This document shows positions 1-12,572 of a stretch of 64,000 bases of DNA, one piece after another. The DNA is taken from assembly GCA_000231825.2 (NCBI GenBank), contig JH720393.1, positions 62,001 to 126,000 on the forward strand. Reading direction: 5' to 3'. The position numbers and the translations under genes were made by a program. Under the pieces are notes generated by a model. That model saw only the letters and a program-made list of their open reading frames with translations. It was not told where the DNA came from and made no database searches. Each line of letters begins with the position of its first letter. The first letter of the stretch is position 1. The DNA comes from Tetrahymena elliotti 4EA. Its lineage: Eukaryota; Ciliophora; Oligohymenophorea; Hymenostomatida; Tetrahymenidae.

Positions 1-1079
1 TGCATAAGTAATAATCCAAGATAGATAGAAAGATGCGTTACCCATACCCATCATTTTCATACCTTCCCTTATCTTTTTTTCTTTTTCTATTAAAATACTA
101 TTTGTCATACGCAAGAATGTTATAATTAGAGGTAAGACTAAATAGATATTAATATTCGAACCAACTGTATCATAAAAATCATCTTTTACTTATTTCTCTT
201 ATTTCATGGGAACTGTAAAAGGAGTGATGACTACATTAGGATTGTTTTGTTCTTTTTAGAGGATGATATTAGAGATTATATTTACTATGGCAGTGAATCC
301 GTTATCATTATAAATATCATAGATATTCAGTTACTACCTTTTTTAGTTTTATCATTTTTAAATTATTCAGTTAAAAATTTATTTACTTTTTAAAGGTATT
401 TTCAGAGTTTCCAAAGTATGTTTCCGGAACTCTATTGTCTGTAGAATTAAATCTGAGATAATATTCATACTAGTTATTTGAATATTACTAAAACACAATA
501 GCAAAACATACTCTATCATATGAAAATCCATACTTGCTAGAAGTTATTTAATCATCTAACTCATCATTAGAATCCAAGTATTTAATTGAGTTAGCTAAAT
601 TTGGAAACTCTTTTTTAATCAAAAATAAATTAATAAGTTTTTAGAAATATTTTATTCATACATTTCAATTGATCTGCTATTTTTTATGTAATGTCAATTT
701 TTGGTATAAGCACAACTTTACCACCTCCATAATCCAAATCATCACAATACCTATATTTATCATGCTATTAGAGATACAAAAAATAGAAATTACTAATTTA
801 CTTAAATGCTTAAGCAGCTGTTGCTTGAGTTGGAAAAACAGGGTAAGGGACATCGAGGAATGATTACTCTGGTAAATCTTTTTTAGATACTTATTATCTT
901 ATCAACATCAATAAGAATATAAATATGATTGGAAGAAATATTTCACAGCAGGATGATTTAGAATTTCTTTTCCATAAAATCCAATTCTTTTTTAGTAAAG
1001 CCCTAAGATGAGGACCAAAGCAGCACATTTTAAGTTTAAAATCTTGAGGTTTTAGATTTATTTTATTGAAAATTTTCAC
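1..1079 (-). CDS. ABCA-family ABC transporter, N-terminal part (runs off the left edge)
   Basis: Likely an ABC subfamily A full transporter, a membrane exporter for lipids or similar substrates. Read on the minus strand with TAA/TAG as Gln, it starts at 1079. Residues 30-60 hold a cytosolic LLKKNWILWKR segment followed by a first membrane span (IFLPIIFIFLLMLI), the usual ABCA start. A large extracellular region follows with ABCA-like stretches, including GGGKVVLIP near 700-725 and YDRVCFAIVF then YYLRFN near 450-530. A second membrane cluster reaches the edge and ends in EKEKKIREGMKMMGMG, the amphipathic hallmark before the next span in ABCA proteins. At least one intron is likely (around 600-660); I did not fix its borders. 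The nucleotide-binding domains lie outside the window. Family call is confident; substrate and subtype are unknown. Confidence 0.85.
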
Positions 1080-2940
1080 TTTTTTTGAATTTAATTTTTT
1101 AAGATTTATAATTTAATGGTAAGTTTAATTCCTAAATTTAAGAAGATCTAACACATTCAATTTTTTTTATGGTATTTTTAGTAAAATTTGATTGAATTCT
1201 GATGATTTTTATTAAAAAATCAAATAAAAAATAGACAAAAATAAATTAAATGGTTTTTAGAAATGTAAAATTAACTATTCAGGATAAAATTAGAATCAGA
1301 AATGATCATTTTATGGGATATTTATTTGATTTGAATTTTTTTCAATTTTTAAAATGAGATCATTTAACCAAAGTAGATTCTTTATTTTTTACAATAAAAA
1401 ATTTTGTAATCAAATATTATTTTTTATTTGATTAATTATTACAGAATTAATCAGAAGATTGAGAATTAATTACAAAATTTTTAAAGAGATAAATCTTATT
1501 TTATTAAGATTTGTATACTTCATCTCTTATAAAATCTGTAATAAAAATCAAATCAAAATTCTAGCAAGCTTAATTACAAAAGAAAAAAAATAGACAATTC
1601 GAAAATAACTTTTTTTTAGAATTTTATGCTGAGAAATTACTTGCTCAAAAATAAATTTATCTTTTTGATTTGATTTTTTAATGATTTAACTATTTTTAGA
1701 AATTTTTACTTTAAATTATGCAAATCATTTTATTTTTATTTTACAAGCATTATAAATTATTTTTAAATTATAAAATGTCTTCAATAAAATTTTACAGTTT
1801 GGTTTTAAAATAGTAGTTTTTAAATTAAATTAATATTATTATGCTATATGCTAAATTCATGAATATTTAAATGAAAAATTTAGTTAATATCCTTTTAGCT
1901 TTTATTAAATACTTTTAAAAGATTATTTTTATTTTACAAAAAATAAAATTTATTAGTTAAAATCCTTAAGTTTATTATTGCAGGAAATGAAATCAGTAAA
2001 ATTTAACTTATTGAATTATTAAATCATTAGATTGGATTACGATTATGATAAATGATAAAACATTTTTAAGTAAAGCTAATGTAGATCTAAAATTAGTTAC
2101 AAAATATGGAGGTGAAACTTTCTAAAAATAAACATAATACATTTTTTAATTTACTAAATTAAGGTGAAAATTAATTTTTTTTCAATAGTTTTTATGATTT
2201 AATTTATGAAGAACTAAATGCTTTTAAGAATTAAATAAAATAAATATAAAAAAATACAATCAATAAAAATATAACTAAAATAAAAACAATTTTAAGAAAT
2301 ATTATTGATTTTTAAATGTATTTAAATTTTTGATTTAGTTAAAATACGTTTTTAACTAAGATAAAAAGATCAAGATCTTTAACTAAATGACCCTACCCTT
2401 ATTTGCTTTTGATTCATTCAATAATTTTTTTCATATTATTCTTCTTTATTTAATTCATTAGGGGCTTAAATTTATATTAGTTAACTTTATATTAATTTAA
2501 AATTTTATAAAAGATAGTAAACTTTAGTTATTATAAATAAAAAAATAAAAATTATCTCTTTTGTTAATTTTAAAATATAATCAAAAAGTAGTAATCACAC
2601 ATACAGATGGGAGATATCATAAGCAAAACTGAATAGAATCTAGCATTAGGAACAAAAGATATTAGATGGGTTTATATTTCTAAATTTTAGATGTGATAGA
2701 AAGTAAAATAAAATAAAAGCAATTTATCTTTGAATGATTTAACATTTATTCGCCTAGCTATTCTGATTTGTATAAATTTGTTTTTGAAAGTCATAAAGTA
2801 AACTAACAAAGAAATTAACTAAAAATTTATTTATATTGAATTTAAAGAAACTAATTAGCGTTAGGAGAAATAGTAGGTTTATAAAAAGGTAGACGACAGA
2901 AAATAACATAAAGAAAAAGGAGTTAAATTTTAGAAGAAAT
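1080..2940. other. Intergenic region, AT-rich, divergent promoters
   Basis: About 1.9 kb between the divergently transcribed ABCA gene and the oxysterol-binding-protein gene. It must hold both promoters, but I see no defined element. An ATG at 2607 opens a frame of about 28 codons that could be a 5' exon of the next gene joined by an intron, but no splice pair gave a clean in-frame join. The frame also stays open for a stretch upstream of 2941 without a convincing start. Confidence 0.6.
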
Positions 2941-4056
2941 ATGGATAATTAAGAGTGTTTATAAAATTTTATAAATACAGAAGTTCCTCATGAAGACATG
3001 ACTAAGGAACAAATAGAAAAATTTTCATAGAATCTAAAAATAAATATGTAATTTAAAGATGAGCCTCGTAGTAATATTGCAAATAAAGATGGAGGAAAGG
3101 AATGTACAAACCAAAAAATGGTGAGCACAATTCGTTCTGTAGGAAAGCATGTGTTATCTGAAATCGGAAAAAAGTTACTTTCTGGTGATTTGAATTTAAC
3201 TCGTGTTTCCTTTCCTATAAAGTGTGCAGTAGCATAATCAGCTCTTGAAAGAGCTGGTCGTGGTACATGTTTTTTCCCAATATATTTTGCAAGAGCTGCC
3301 TAGTCAAACTCTCCTATTGAGCGCATGAAGCTAGTTATTACTGCAACAATTGCTAATTTCTATGTAAATTGTACTTTTTTAAAGCCTTTAAATCCTATTT
3401 TAGGTGAAACTTTCTAAGGTAGTTATTAGGATGGTACTGAAGTGTTTTGTGAATAAATTAGCCATCATCCTCCAATTACTTCTTTTTATTGCGTAGGCCC
3501 TTAAAAAAGCTTTATTTGTTATGGACACTATGTTTACGAAACTAAGGCAGGTATGAATTCTTTAACACTGAAAAATACTGGATCTCGTACTGTTGTATTC
3601 TAGGACGGATAAAAAATTACTTATAATTTTGGTGAAGAAAACTATTCAGGAACATTTATAGGTACATTAAAACTAGAATCAAAAGGAACTCTCACTTTTG
3701 TTGATTAAAAGAATAATTTGGTAGGAACAGTAGTTGTAGGAAAAGTAAAAAAGAAACCAACCGATTATTTGGAAGGATAAATTACTTAAAATGGCTAGGT
3801 TGTATCTCAAATATCTGGCTCTTATATGGGATATATTTAAATTGATAATGAGCGTTATTGGGATTATAGAGTTGCTCTTCCTCTTAAGCTTCATCATTAA
3901 AAAAACCTTTTAAAAAGTGATAGTTCTCATCGTTCAGATTTATAATTACTCAGCATGATGGCACTTGGCCCAGCCTAAAAAGCAAAAGAAGAAATGGAAT
4001 AAATTTAAAGATAGGAAGCTGCTTTAAGAAAATAATTTAAAACAAATAAAAAATGA
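2941..4056 (+). CDS. Oxysterol-binding-protein-related protein (ORP), single-domain type
   Basis: A lipid-transfer protein of the OSBP/ORP family, expected to carry sterol or phosphoinositide between membranes at contact sites. One intronless exon gives 371 residues, with many in-frame TAA/TAG codons read as Gln and a TGA stop. The OSBP fingerprint EQISHHPP is at residues 171-178. It is preceded by the conserved NPILGETF at 151-158 and followed by the usual beta-barrel segments, including GSYMGYIQIDNERYWDY near 295-315. The length matches a lone OSBP-related ligand-binding domain. There is no PH domain, FFAT motif or ankyrin repeat, as in short Osh4-like ORPs. The start at 2941 was chosen because no better in-frame ATG lies just upstream; an additional 5' exon near 2607 cannot be excluded. 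Confidence 0.95.
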
Positions 4057-5213
4057 GAAGTGTGAAAATGCAAACAATTAATACAAAAAAGAATCTTGAA
4101 GGGAAAAAAAATTGTTTTAACAAAGGCTATTCTAGTTTTTTAAAGTGGAAGGAAAAATAATTATTAAATAACCCAAAATTTTAACTTAATGATAAAAAAA
4201 TTAACAATAAAAATAAATAAAAAAAATCAATCAGTCATGAAATATAACATAATAGCTCAAAAGCTAGATCTATTTAAACATAAGTTGCATATTTTTCTCT
4301 CATATCATTAATATTTTTTATTTCGCTTAGCATATAATAAAAATACATATCATTAAAATCTCTTCTTGTTTATTTACTAACTCAAAAATAAATATATTCA
4401 GCAGAAGTAATTGATTCATACTAATTAGATAGATAAATAGTTTATAGAAAAAGCAAAAATAAAAAACTAATTATTGAAAAAATATTTATGGCTGACTGTA
4501 TGAAACGAAATGAAATTAACTAACAGTTTATCAAGAGATCAATTTTTATTCAAACAAAATAAAACTATTTTTTATACTTTTTTCCTTCTGATTTCTAAAT
4601 AATTCTTCTCTATTTTACATATTAAAAGATATTACAAAAGAGATCATTAAAAACAAAAATATTTTGCTAATTCTCAATACCTTATTTCAATCAATGTATT
4701 TTTTATGGATCAATATAAATTCTTAAAGAAAATTTTTCCATCAATAAATGAAAATAGAATTCTAAAATAATCAAAATTTACTTCAAGATGTTGTTGTTAT
4801 CTTTGATTTTTAAAATGGGTTTAACAAATAGTTAAAATCAAATGAATAATAATAAATTGATAAATATTTATTTTACAATCCTGATTAAGACAATTTATTG
4901 GACGCCCTCATAATTTTTCAAATTTTTTAGTCAAATATCTCTTTGATTCATTCATTATTAATTACCCAACTTTTAAATAATATGATTTATTTATGAAAAA
5001 TCAAGTTAAATAATTTGAAAAAATAAAAGGAAAAACAAGGAATATCCAACTGTAAAAAAGAGTATATTGAATAATAAATAAAAAAAGAAACACAATTAAT
5101 ACTTAATCAGTAGTTTTTGAAAAAGAGTTATTGTCATTTAGCATAATAAATACAAATAATTTATAGTAAATAATTAAAACTATACAAAATTTTTAATTTG
5201 ATCCACCATACAA
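4057..5213. other. Intergenic, no gene seen
   Basis: About 1.16 kb of very AT-rich DNA between two plus-strand genes. It holds short TGA-containing frames only. I saw nothing resembling a tRNA box pair, a repeat array or a mobile element. Confidence 0.6.
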
Positions 5214-7215
5214 ATGAGTCGTTAGGCCTTCCAAGATTAGTAAGGGCAATTTGGAGGTAATCCAAACTTCTAAAAGCAACAAGATTACTAGGAAAATCCT
5301 GCAAGATTTTCAGGTTTGTAAAATTAATAGACCATTCCTAAAAATAATAATTTTGGCGCACCAAGACCTGCTTAAGGTTAAACAACTGGAAACTTTGGAA
5401 ATTAAGAGCCAAATTATCAAGGAAATTATGAATAGGCTCAAGTTGACCAATAAAATGGAGTTCTTCGTTCAAGGATCAGAGAATTAGAAGATTAATTACA
5501 TCGCTCCAATTAAGAAAACGATAATTTATATAATAGACTTACTCTTACAGAAAATGAGTTGAGTCGCACAAAAGAAATCCTCCTCAGAATGGGTGATACT
5601 GCAGGTTGGAAAGGAGCTTAGGTAAATGATTTAAATAATCGTTACCATGAATTGGCATCTGGTCATAACTAATTCCTTGAAAACGCTAGAGGCCATACAT
5701 ACACTGTTTAACGTGAATTGGAACATAAAGACAATGAAATTAAAAGATTAAAAAACCTTCTTGATGAAAGAAATGATAAATTAAAAGTTGTTACAGTTAC
5801 TCAAGAGAAAAATTTTGATCGTTGCTTGACTTTGGATAAAGAAATTTTAAATCTTCAAGAAGAAAATCAAAGATTACGCAAAGAACTTTAACAAAAATCT
5901 CATGAACTTGATATGTCCAAGCTTTCTCATAAAGCAGAAGGTACTTTTATGGTTGAAGTTGAGCACCTTAGAGGAGATGTGCAAAGACTCCTTGATATGC
6001 TACGTAATACTGAAGAATATAAAGAATTTGCAGTAAATAATTTTATTTAATATAATTTTTTGTAGGATTTCTAATGCTTTAGCAATACTTACAATTCAAC
6101 AGTCATGAAATTTAAACTATTATTTATCCTGAAAGCAAAAAAAGAAAGATAGATACTTTTAAAAAAATATAAGAATTATTCAAATCTTAATCAACCAAAT
6201 TTAATTTTTTAGAATTAAAATTTAAATTATTCTTTAAAACTAGGATATAGCTGATGACTCTAGTCACTCTATTCGCTACTTAAAAGATATCAAAGCTCGT
6301 ACTTATGTTGATGCAAAATGTCATACTCACTGTAGATTTATAAGACCTTGTTAATGTCCCAAGACTGGAGAGAATTAATGGGTTGATGATGAAAAATTAT
6401 TATGGGTACCTGAAGAAGCATTCAGATTTGCTCATGAATTTAGACTTAAATACAATGGAGAATTAACAGATACTTTAATAGAATAACTTCTATTCGAATT
6501 AAATAAAATTTGGTCTAAAAGAGAATAAAGACTACTTAAACGCGTCAAAGGAAGTGCAGCTAGTGAAACTGCAAGTTTAAGGAGATAATTAGCTTTTAAT
6601 CCTACTTATGATGAACATTAAGCTAAAGTGACTATTCAAAGGCTATAAAACTAACTTAAGCAAGCATATAAAGAAAATAGAGAAGCATTTGCATAAAGAG
6701 AAAGAAGAAATCCACCTGGTACTCACTATGTCAATGAAACTTTAAAAATTAACAAAGAATTGCATAAAAGCAAAAAGAGAAACGAATAGCAAAATGAGGT
6801 ATTAAAGAAAAAGGTTGCCAATATGGAATTACACAAGTATGGTGATCATGCATAAAAAGCCATTTTTATGGAAGGAGCCTAGTGGATGAGCAATAAAATC
6901 CTTTCAGAAATAGATGGTCTATAATAAAATATTAATAGTCATGCAAAATAATTCCATGAAAAGTAAGAATAGCTATTATTTAATAATGAAAAGGATGCTA
7001 GCTCTTCCTTTGGTCCTGGTTAATTATCAGTACCTGATCCAAATTTAATTTTAAGAAAATGTGATTGGTTCCTTGAAAATGTAGACTAAGATATTTTCAG
7101 TTTCAAGAGTAAAGTGCAATAGTTAAACAGACATTCAGAGAAAGACATGGTTGATGCTAACTAGGCAGTAAAAACTATTTAGAAATCAAAAACTGCTATA
7201 ATTGGTACTTTTTGA
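5214..7215 (+). CDS. Coiled-coil protein, probably ciliary or cytoskeletal
   Basis: Exons 5214-6032 and 6244-7215 (one 211-bp intron, phase 0) give 596 residues. The first 90 residues are Q/N/G-rich and disordered. From about 95 to 270 the protein is heptad-rich coiled coil (ENDNLYNRLTLTENELSR, then HKDNEIKRLKNLL). Across the splice the frame reads EEYKEFADIADDSSHSIRYL, which joins smoothly and decides the intron borders. A middle section (about 300-380) has a conserved-looking WVPEEAFRFAHEFRLKYNGE stretch with a small Cys/His cluster before it, CHTHCRFIRPCQCP. The C-terminal half is again charged helix. The architecture resembles axonemal or basal-body coiled-coil proteins of ciliated cells, but I cannot name the family; that placement is inference. 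Confidence 0.8.
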
Positions 7216-8125
7216 GTGAAAAATGATGAATATTTATTTCCTGCTATAAAATATATTATACAAACAAACTAATTAAAATTTATTATTGTCCATACTTAGA
7301 TAAATACCATCCTACCTATTTCATACAAGTTTACTTAAATTTACAATTAGAATTATTTTATTATGAAAACATATTCAAATGATTTTTTTTCCTAAACTAT
7401 AAAACCCCTTTTTTAAGTTTCATCAGTTGAATTTGAATTTACTTGCTTTTTTCTTGAAATTTTAAATCAATTTTTTATTAGATATTTATTCTCTTCCTCT
7501 TTTTTTATTTTTATCAAATAATAAAATATTCCTAAATCTATTTTTTTCTCGAATTTTGAAATTACCTTATTTTTTTTATCTCATTTTAAAATATTATTTT
7601 TTTAACCAAATCAAATTTACTTCAAAAATTTTTTGCATTTTTTATGAAATCATTTAAAATATTTTAAATTTTTTATTTGAAGATTTTATGATGTAAGTAG
7701 ACTCAAGTTAGACTTCAAATAATTATTTTTTTTCATTAAGATTACTTATTTCTCTCTTCCTCTAATGATCAGAGCTTTTAAGAATATAATTCATTGATAT
7801 TTAGTAAGCTAAGAAGAAAATTAATAATTCACAAATAATTATAAATTGATTAAAAAATTAAATATTAGTCCTTTTAGATATTTTTAAAGTAAGTTTATTC
7901 AAGAAGCATAGTATTGTTTTAAAGACAGCAGCCAATTCTAGACCTTTCAAATTAATTTTAGTTTTTTATGAGCTAGTAGAGTTAAATGGATGTATGTTAG
8001 TTTTTTATTTAGTATTTCTAATTTGTAGAAATATATTTCATGGTTAAATTATATATAAAAAATATATTTATAAAATCACAAATTAGGATGGTAAATAACT
8101 AGAAATAATTGAACAATTAATTAAA
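7216..8125. other. Intergenic, no gene seen
   Basis: About 0.9 kb of T-rich then A-rich DNA between two plus-strand genes. It presumably holds the 3' UTR of the first and the promoter of the second. No defined motif recognised. Confidence 0.6.
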
Positions 8126-11100
8126 ATGAGAGGAGCAAAAGATTTAAATAGTCAAAACAGCTATGGGTCTGTAATCTCAATTCTTGAAAAATGATACAAT
8201 TTCTTGTTCTTTCTTTTCTCTTTGCTATTTTAAATAACTTATTTATATTAAAAAAGGACATATTTTAAAGCAATTAACTCAAAATATTGAGCAAATATTT
8301 CCTTTAATATAATTAGCATTTTAATTATTAGCCTCACTCATTCTTATTTTAAAAAGAATTAGGCATTAAATAGTGTAGGGTATCCTCAATCATCGAACAT
8401 TTAATCTCAAGATTAGAATTTCAGAGGATATTAATATGATGAAGCTAAAGAATAGAATATATATGATGATAAAAAGAAATATGAAATGACTACTAATTCT
8501 CATAAAATTGATGGAATAGATAGAATATAAAGTAATTTTAATAAAATTGATATTTGATATTTATTTTTTTACTAATAATAAAGGTAATAACAACAATAGC
8601 AATGCTTCAATTCAGGAGACACAACAAAAAAATATAGGCATAACAAAATAAAATATTTAAGATTAAAGTAGTAGCATGTAAATTAATTAATAGACTCTAT
8701 CACAGCAGCAATATCAAGCAGCCTATTATCCTTTGTAAGGTTAAAAACCTTATTAGCAATCCTAAGTTTATCCATAGCAATAATAGTAGTAGTAATTTTA
8801 TAATAGCAATATGTAGTAACAGCCCTAATATCAATAGCAATACTAATACCAAAATTATAATAGCCAGTACCCTTCAAACTAATGGAATAGCCAGTAATAT
8901 TATCAACAACCTAATGTTTATAACTATCATTAATAATACACATCTTCATAGATTCCTTAATAAAATTATTAACAATAAAACCCAGCTTCTTTTTAAAATC
9001 CATAAAATTATTAGCCCTATTATTAATATTAAAATTAGTAACCTCAACCATATTATCAACATCAGCCTTAATAAAATGTTTATTAGCAATAAAGTATTGT
9101 TGGCATAAATCCAAATTCTAATTACTAAACTTAATATCCTGCTCTAACACAGTAAATTAATCCTCCAATTCAAGCTTATGACCAAAATACATATTAAATG
9201 CAGTTATAAAAATAACCTTAAATCAATTAGTAGACATAATAAAAATAATATGGATACAATAATATGCCAAATGGTAATTAAAATTTACCAAATAATACCT
9301 ATAATTAAAGAGATAATACTCCAATTAATTAAAGTACATCATAAAATCAATAAATAATACTAGGGGGTTAAATGAATAACAAATCTGATTAGTTTAAATA
9401 TGTTGATGAAAGCAAACAAAGTATCTCTCAAAGATCTTAATCCTAACAAAACCCCAATTTAAATATGTAAAATACTTCCTCTTAGAAAGGATACTCTAAG
9501 CATTATAGAAATAGAGAAGATAATAACGATTAAAATAACAATTAAAAACTCCTCCACAGAAATAGGAGACATAACTCAAGAGAAAGAGAAATCAGTAATG
9601 AAAAATTATCTTCCAAAAATGATATTGGTTCTTATCAAAGTATAAGAGGTAAAAGAGATAATAAAAGTTAATATAGTAATAAGAAAAGAGGTAGTGGTAG
9701 ATACTCTTCAAGAAGCTCTTCTTCATCTAGATCTAAGAGTAGATCACCTACCTCATCTCGTTCTAGGTCATCTTCATAAAAATACTCAAAAAATCATTAT
9801 TAACAAAATAAAAAAAATGATTCTCGCTCTTCCTCATCTGAATAATCTGGATCTTCTTTCCATTCAAAAAATAGCAGAAATAACATAAAATAAAATAAGT
9901 AAAATAAATAAAAAAAGAATAAAAGTCACAGCTTAAATGACCTCACCTAAAATAACAAAAAAGTAACTACTCATACTAAATCTAAAGAAAAAAATCCTTA
10001 AATTAAAAAAAAAATTTACTTACAAAATGGTAATCCTATCTCAACAGTTTACAGCACTGAATAAAATGATTTGAATGATAGCTAAAAGAAACCAGAAATT
10101 CAAATAACAAAAAGGTCAATTAAGAGTATAAATTTGTCAGGAAGTAAAATAAATTACGACTTTAAAAAAATATACATTAAATAAGGGCAAAAAGAAGAAT
10201 TGCATTATCAAGATTCTTAAGAAGACGAAGTTAAGAAAGATGTTATTCCTACAATAGAATTCAATTTTAAAAAAGAGGTTCCTAAGCTATAATTAGGAAA
10301 GTTTAACATTTTCAAAAACGATTCAGATGATGTAAATGAAGAAACTGATGATAATGCTTCAAGGAATAAGTCATATTAACTACAAAGAGGAATGAAACCA
10401 CAACTGAGTCGCTAATAGCTAGACTAAATTAAAGATTCTCCTCAAAAGTATCAAGAATAAAATCAAGCGAATAAAATTTCTTTCAGTATTGATTATAATC
10501 AGTTAGATAATTAAGATCAAAATAATTAGAGTGATTCATAGAAAAAAAAGCTTTAGAACTCTCTTATGTACTCATATAGTATTTTGGGTAAAGATAAAAA
10601 AGGATACAGCCAGACTACATATCTTTAAAAAAAGATAACCAAAATAATTGAAGAAAAAGAAGAGTAGCTTGTAGAGGAGCAACAAGAATAATCAAATAAG
10701 ATAAATTAATAAGAATAAAATCAAGAAGACTTTACTAAAGGTATTTTGAGAATTTATATATTTTTAAATTTCATTGATAGCTTTATCAAAATAAATTAAA
10801 ATTTTTCAAGGTTAAGAGTGTTGTATGTATGTAGAAGGCCAAGCTAAAATTAAGAACTCTAATTAATTTTCATTGATACATTATTTAATATTTTCAATGA
10901 AAGATAAATTAATTATTATTTTCTCTTTTTATATGAAAAAATAAATTTATCTGATATTTCTTTTTATATTAAATTTATTCAATATTATCTTACAAGTTTT
11001 AGATAAAACAAAATAAATTTTTATACCTGATATAATTGGTTTAGATGATGTTGTTGGAGGAGGAATGAACCAAAATAGATATTTCTGTGATAAAAAAGGT

Positions 11101-12027
11101 CAAATTTGCTTCAAATGTGGTAAACCTGGACATGTTAGAAATGCTTGTGTTATGAATGAAGAAAAGCAAGTTTGTAATTTCTGCTTAGGAGACCATTTCA
11201 TGGCAAAATGCTCATAAAAAGTATGTTTTAAATGTGGTGAAATTGGTCACGAGAGAAACTAATGTCCTGTTATGAATGTAGATAGCAATAGTAGCTATAA
11301 TCCCTATTAAAAAAAGAGAATCCCAAAATGTAATAATTGCACTAAAATGGGTCATGTTCAACAAGAGTGTGGGATTATTAGACCTAATTATGATGCAAAA
11401 CAAGAGCTTTCTTTCAATTATTTTATTAGCGATTATGACCTCCAAAATTTATTTTGTTTAAATTGCTAATAATATGGACATATTTCGTGCTACTCTAATA
11501 TTTCAATATATGATAGTGTATACAGCTAAGAAAAGTTATCAAATAAAATAAGATAACAACTGTTTAAATCTATCTACAATAAACTAATTTAAAATAAGAG
11601 TGACCAAAATGAAATAGAAGAAGAGGAAGACATTCAAGTGGAGAATCCTTCCTAGATAGATATTGATAAAGAAGAAAAAATACTAGATATTAGCATTTAA
11701 AAAAGTTTATCTGAGAGTGAGGCTGGAGATAACCTTGAAGAGTTAAAAAAAGAAAATTAATTTTTAAAATAATAAAATAACGAATTAGAAGAGGGGGAAG
11801 AAGAAGAAGAAGAAAATGAGTCAATAAACAAATAATAAATTTATGATCAGACTTCAGATGAAGTAATAGTAAAATCTCCTCAAAGCCAAGATTATACATT
11901 CTAAGAAAAAGATGTGAGTTAAGAAGATCAATTTACTGATTCTATTCAGTAAAATAACGCATCTTTAGAGGGAGCAACATCTGAGAATAAAGAGAAAATT
12001 TATACAAAAGAAGTCTAAAATGTTTGA
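8126..12027 (+). CDS. Q/N-rich, RS-containing protein with ZCCHC7/Air1-like zinc knuckles
   Basis: Exons 8126-8170, 8363-8531, 8584-10740 and 11003-12027 give 1131 residues. Residues about 95-330 are a Q/N/Y-rich low-complexity region. Around 435-510 lies an Arg-Ser segment (GRYSSRSSSSSRSKSRSPTS). The C-terminal part holds zinc knuckles: C826-C829-H834-C839, C848-C851-H855-C860, C865-C868-H873-C878 and C900-C903-H908-C913, plus a degenerate fifth (C942, C945, H950, C953). The spacing and the long linker before the last knuckle resemble ZCCHC7 and yeast Air1/Air2, RNA-binding subunits of the TRAMP complex that tags nuclear RNA for exosome decay. The last 180 residues are acidic. A nuclear RNA-binding role is inferred from the knuckles and RS region. 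The large disordered N-terminus is not typical of Air1/ZCCHC7, so this could instead be a splicing-related CCHC protein. Confidence 0.85.
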
Positions 12028-12572
12028 ATTTTTAAAAAAATAATTTTAAATTTTTTAATTGAGAGATAATTAATTCATTGATTGATTTATTTCATTTTTT
12101 TAAAGTTTAGGATTTATTTTTCAAACATTTTTAAAAAGGTAAGAAAGTTTTATTTCAATTTTTAATGCTAAGTATAATTTAGAAATATTTGGTTCCAAAG
12201 CAACTATCGACCTATAATTGATGGATGCAGTAGCTCTAAATTACATTTCGAATTTAATTTTAAAATTAATATGTATTTATTCATTTACTATTTTTAACTG
12301 TGAGTGCATTCTAAAATTATTTCTTAAAAAATCCAATCAAACTTTATTTATTATGTTATATTGAAAAATATTCACATTTATTAGAATTTTGTAAATTACT
12401 TTAAAGATCAATTATTTCTTTTTCCTAAATCTATAAAATATTTATTATCTTAGATGATTTATTGATTAATTTAACTAAATTAAAATATATAAAAATATCT
12501 TTGATCAAAAAATTTGTTCAACTTTTTAAGTTTAAAATTAAGACATTATTTTTTAAAGAATATCAAAATAAA
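12028..12572. other. Intergenic, no gene seen
   Basis: 545 bp of AT-rich DNA between two plus-strand genes. It is far too short for a WD40 propeller (about 1 kb), which matters for the interpretation of the next gene. Confidence 0.7.

Noticed and set aside
6066..6101. Small separate exon within the coiled-coil gene
   Set aside because: Treating 6033-6243 as one 211-bp intron gives a cleaner junction, and no part of the small exon is needed for the frame.
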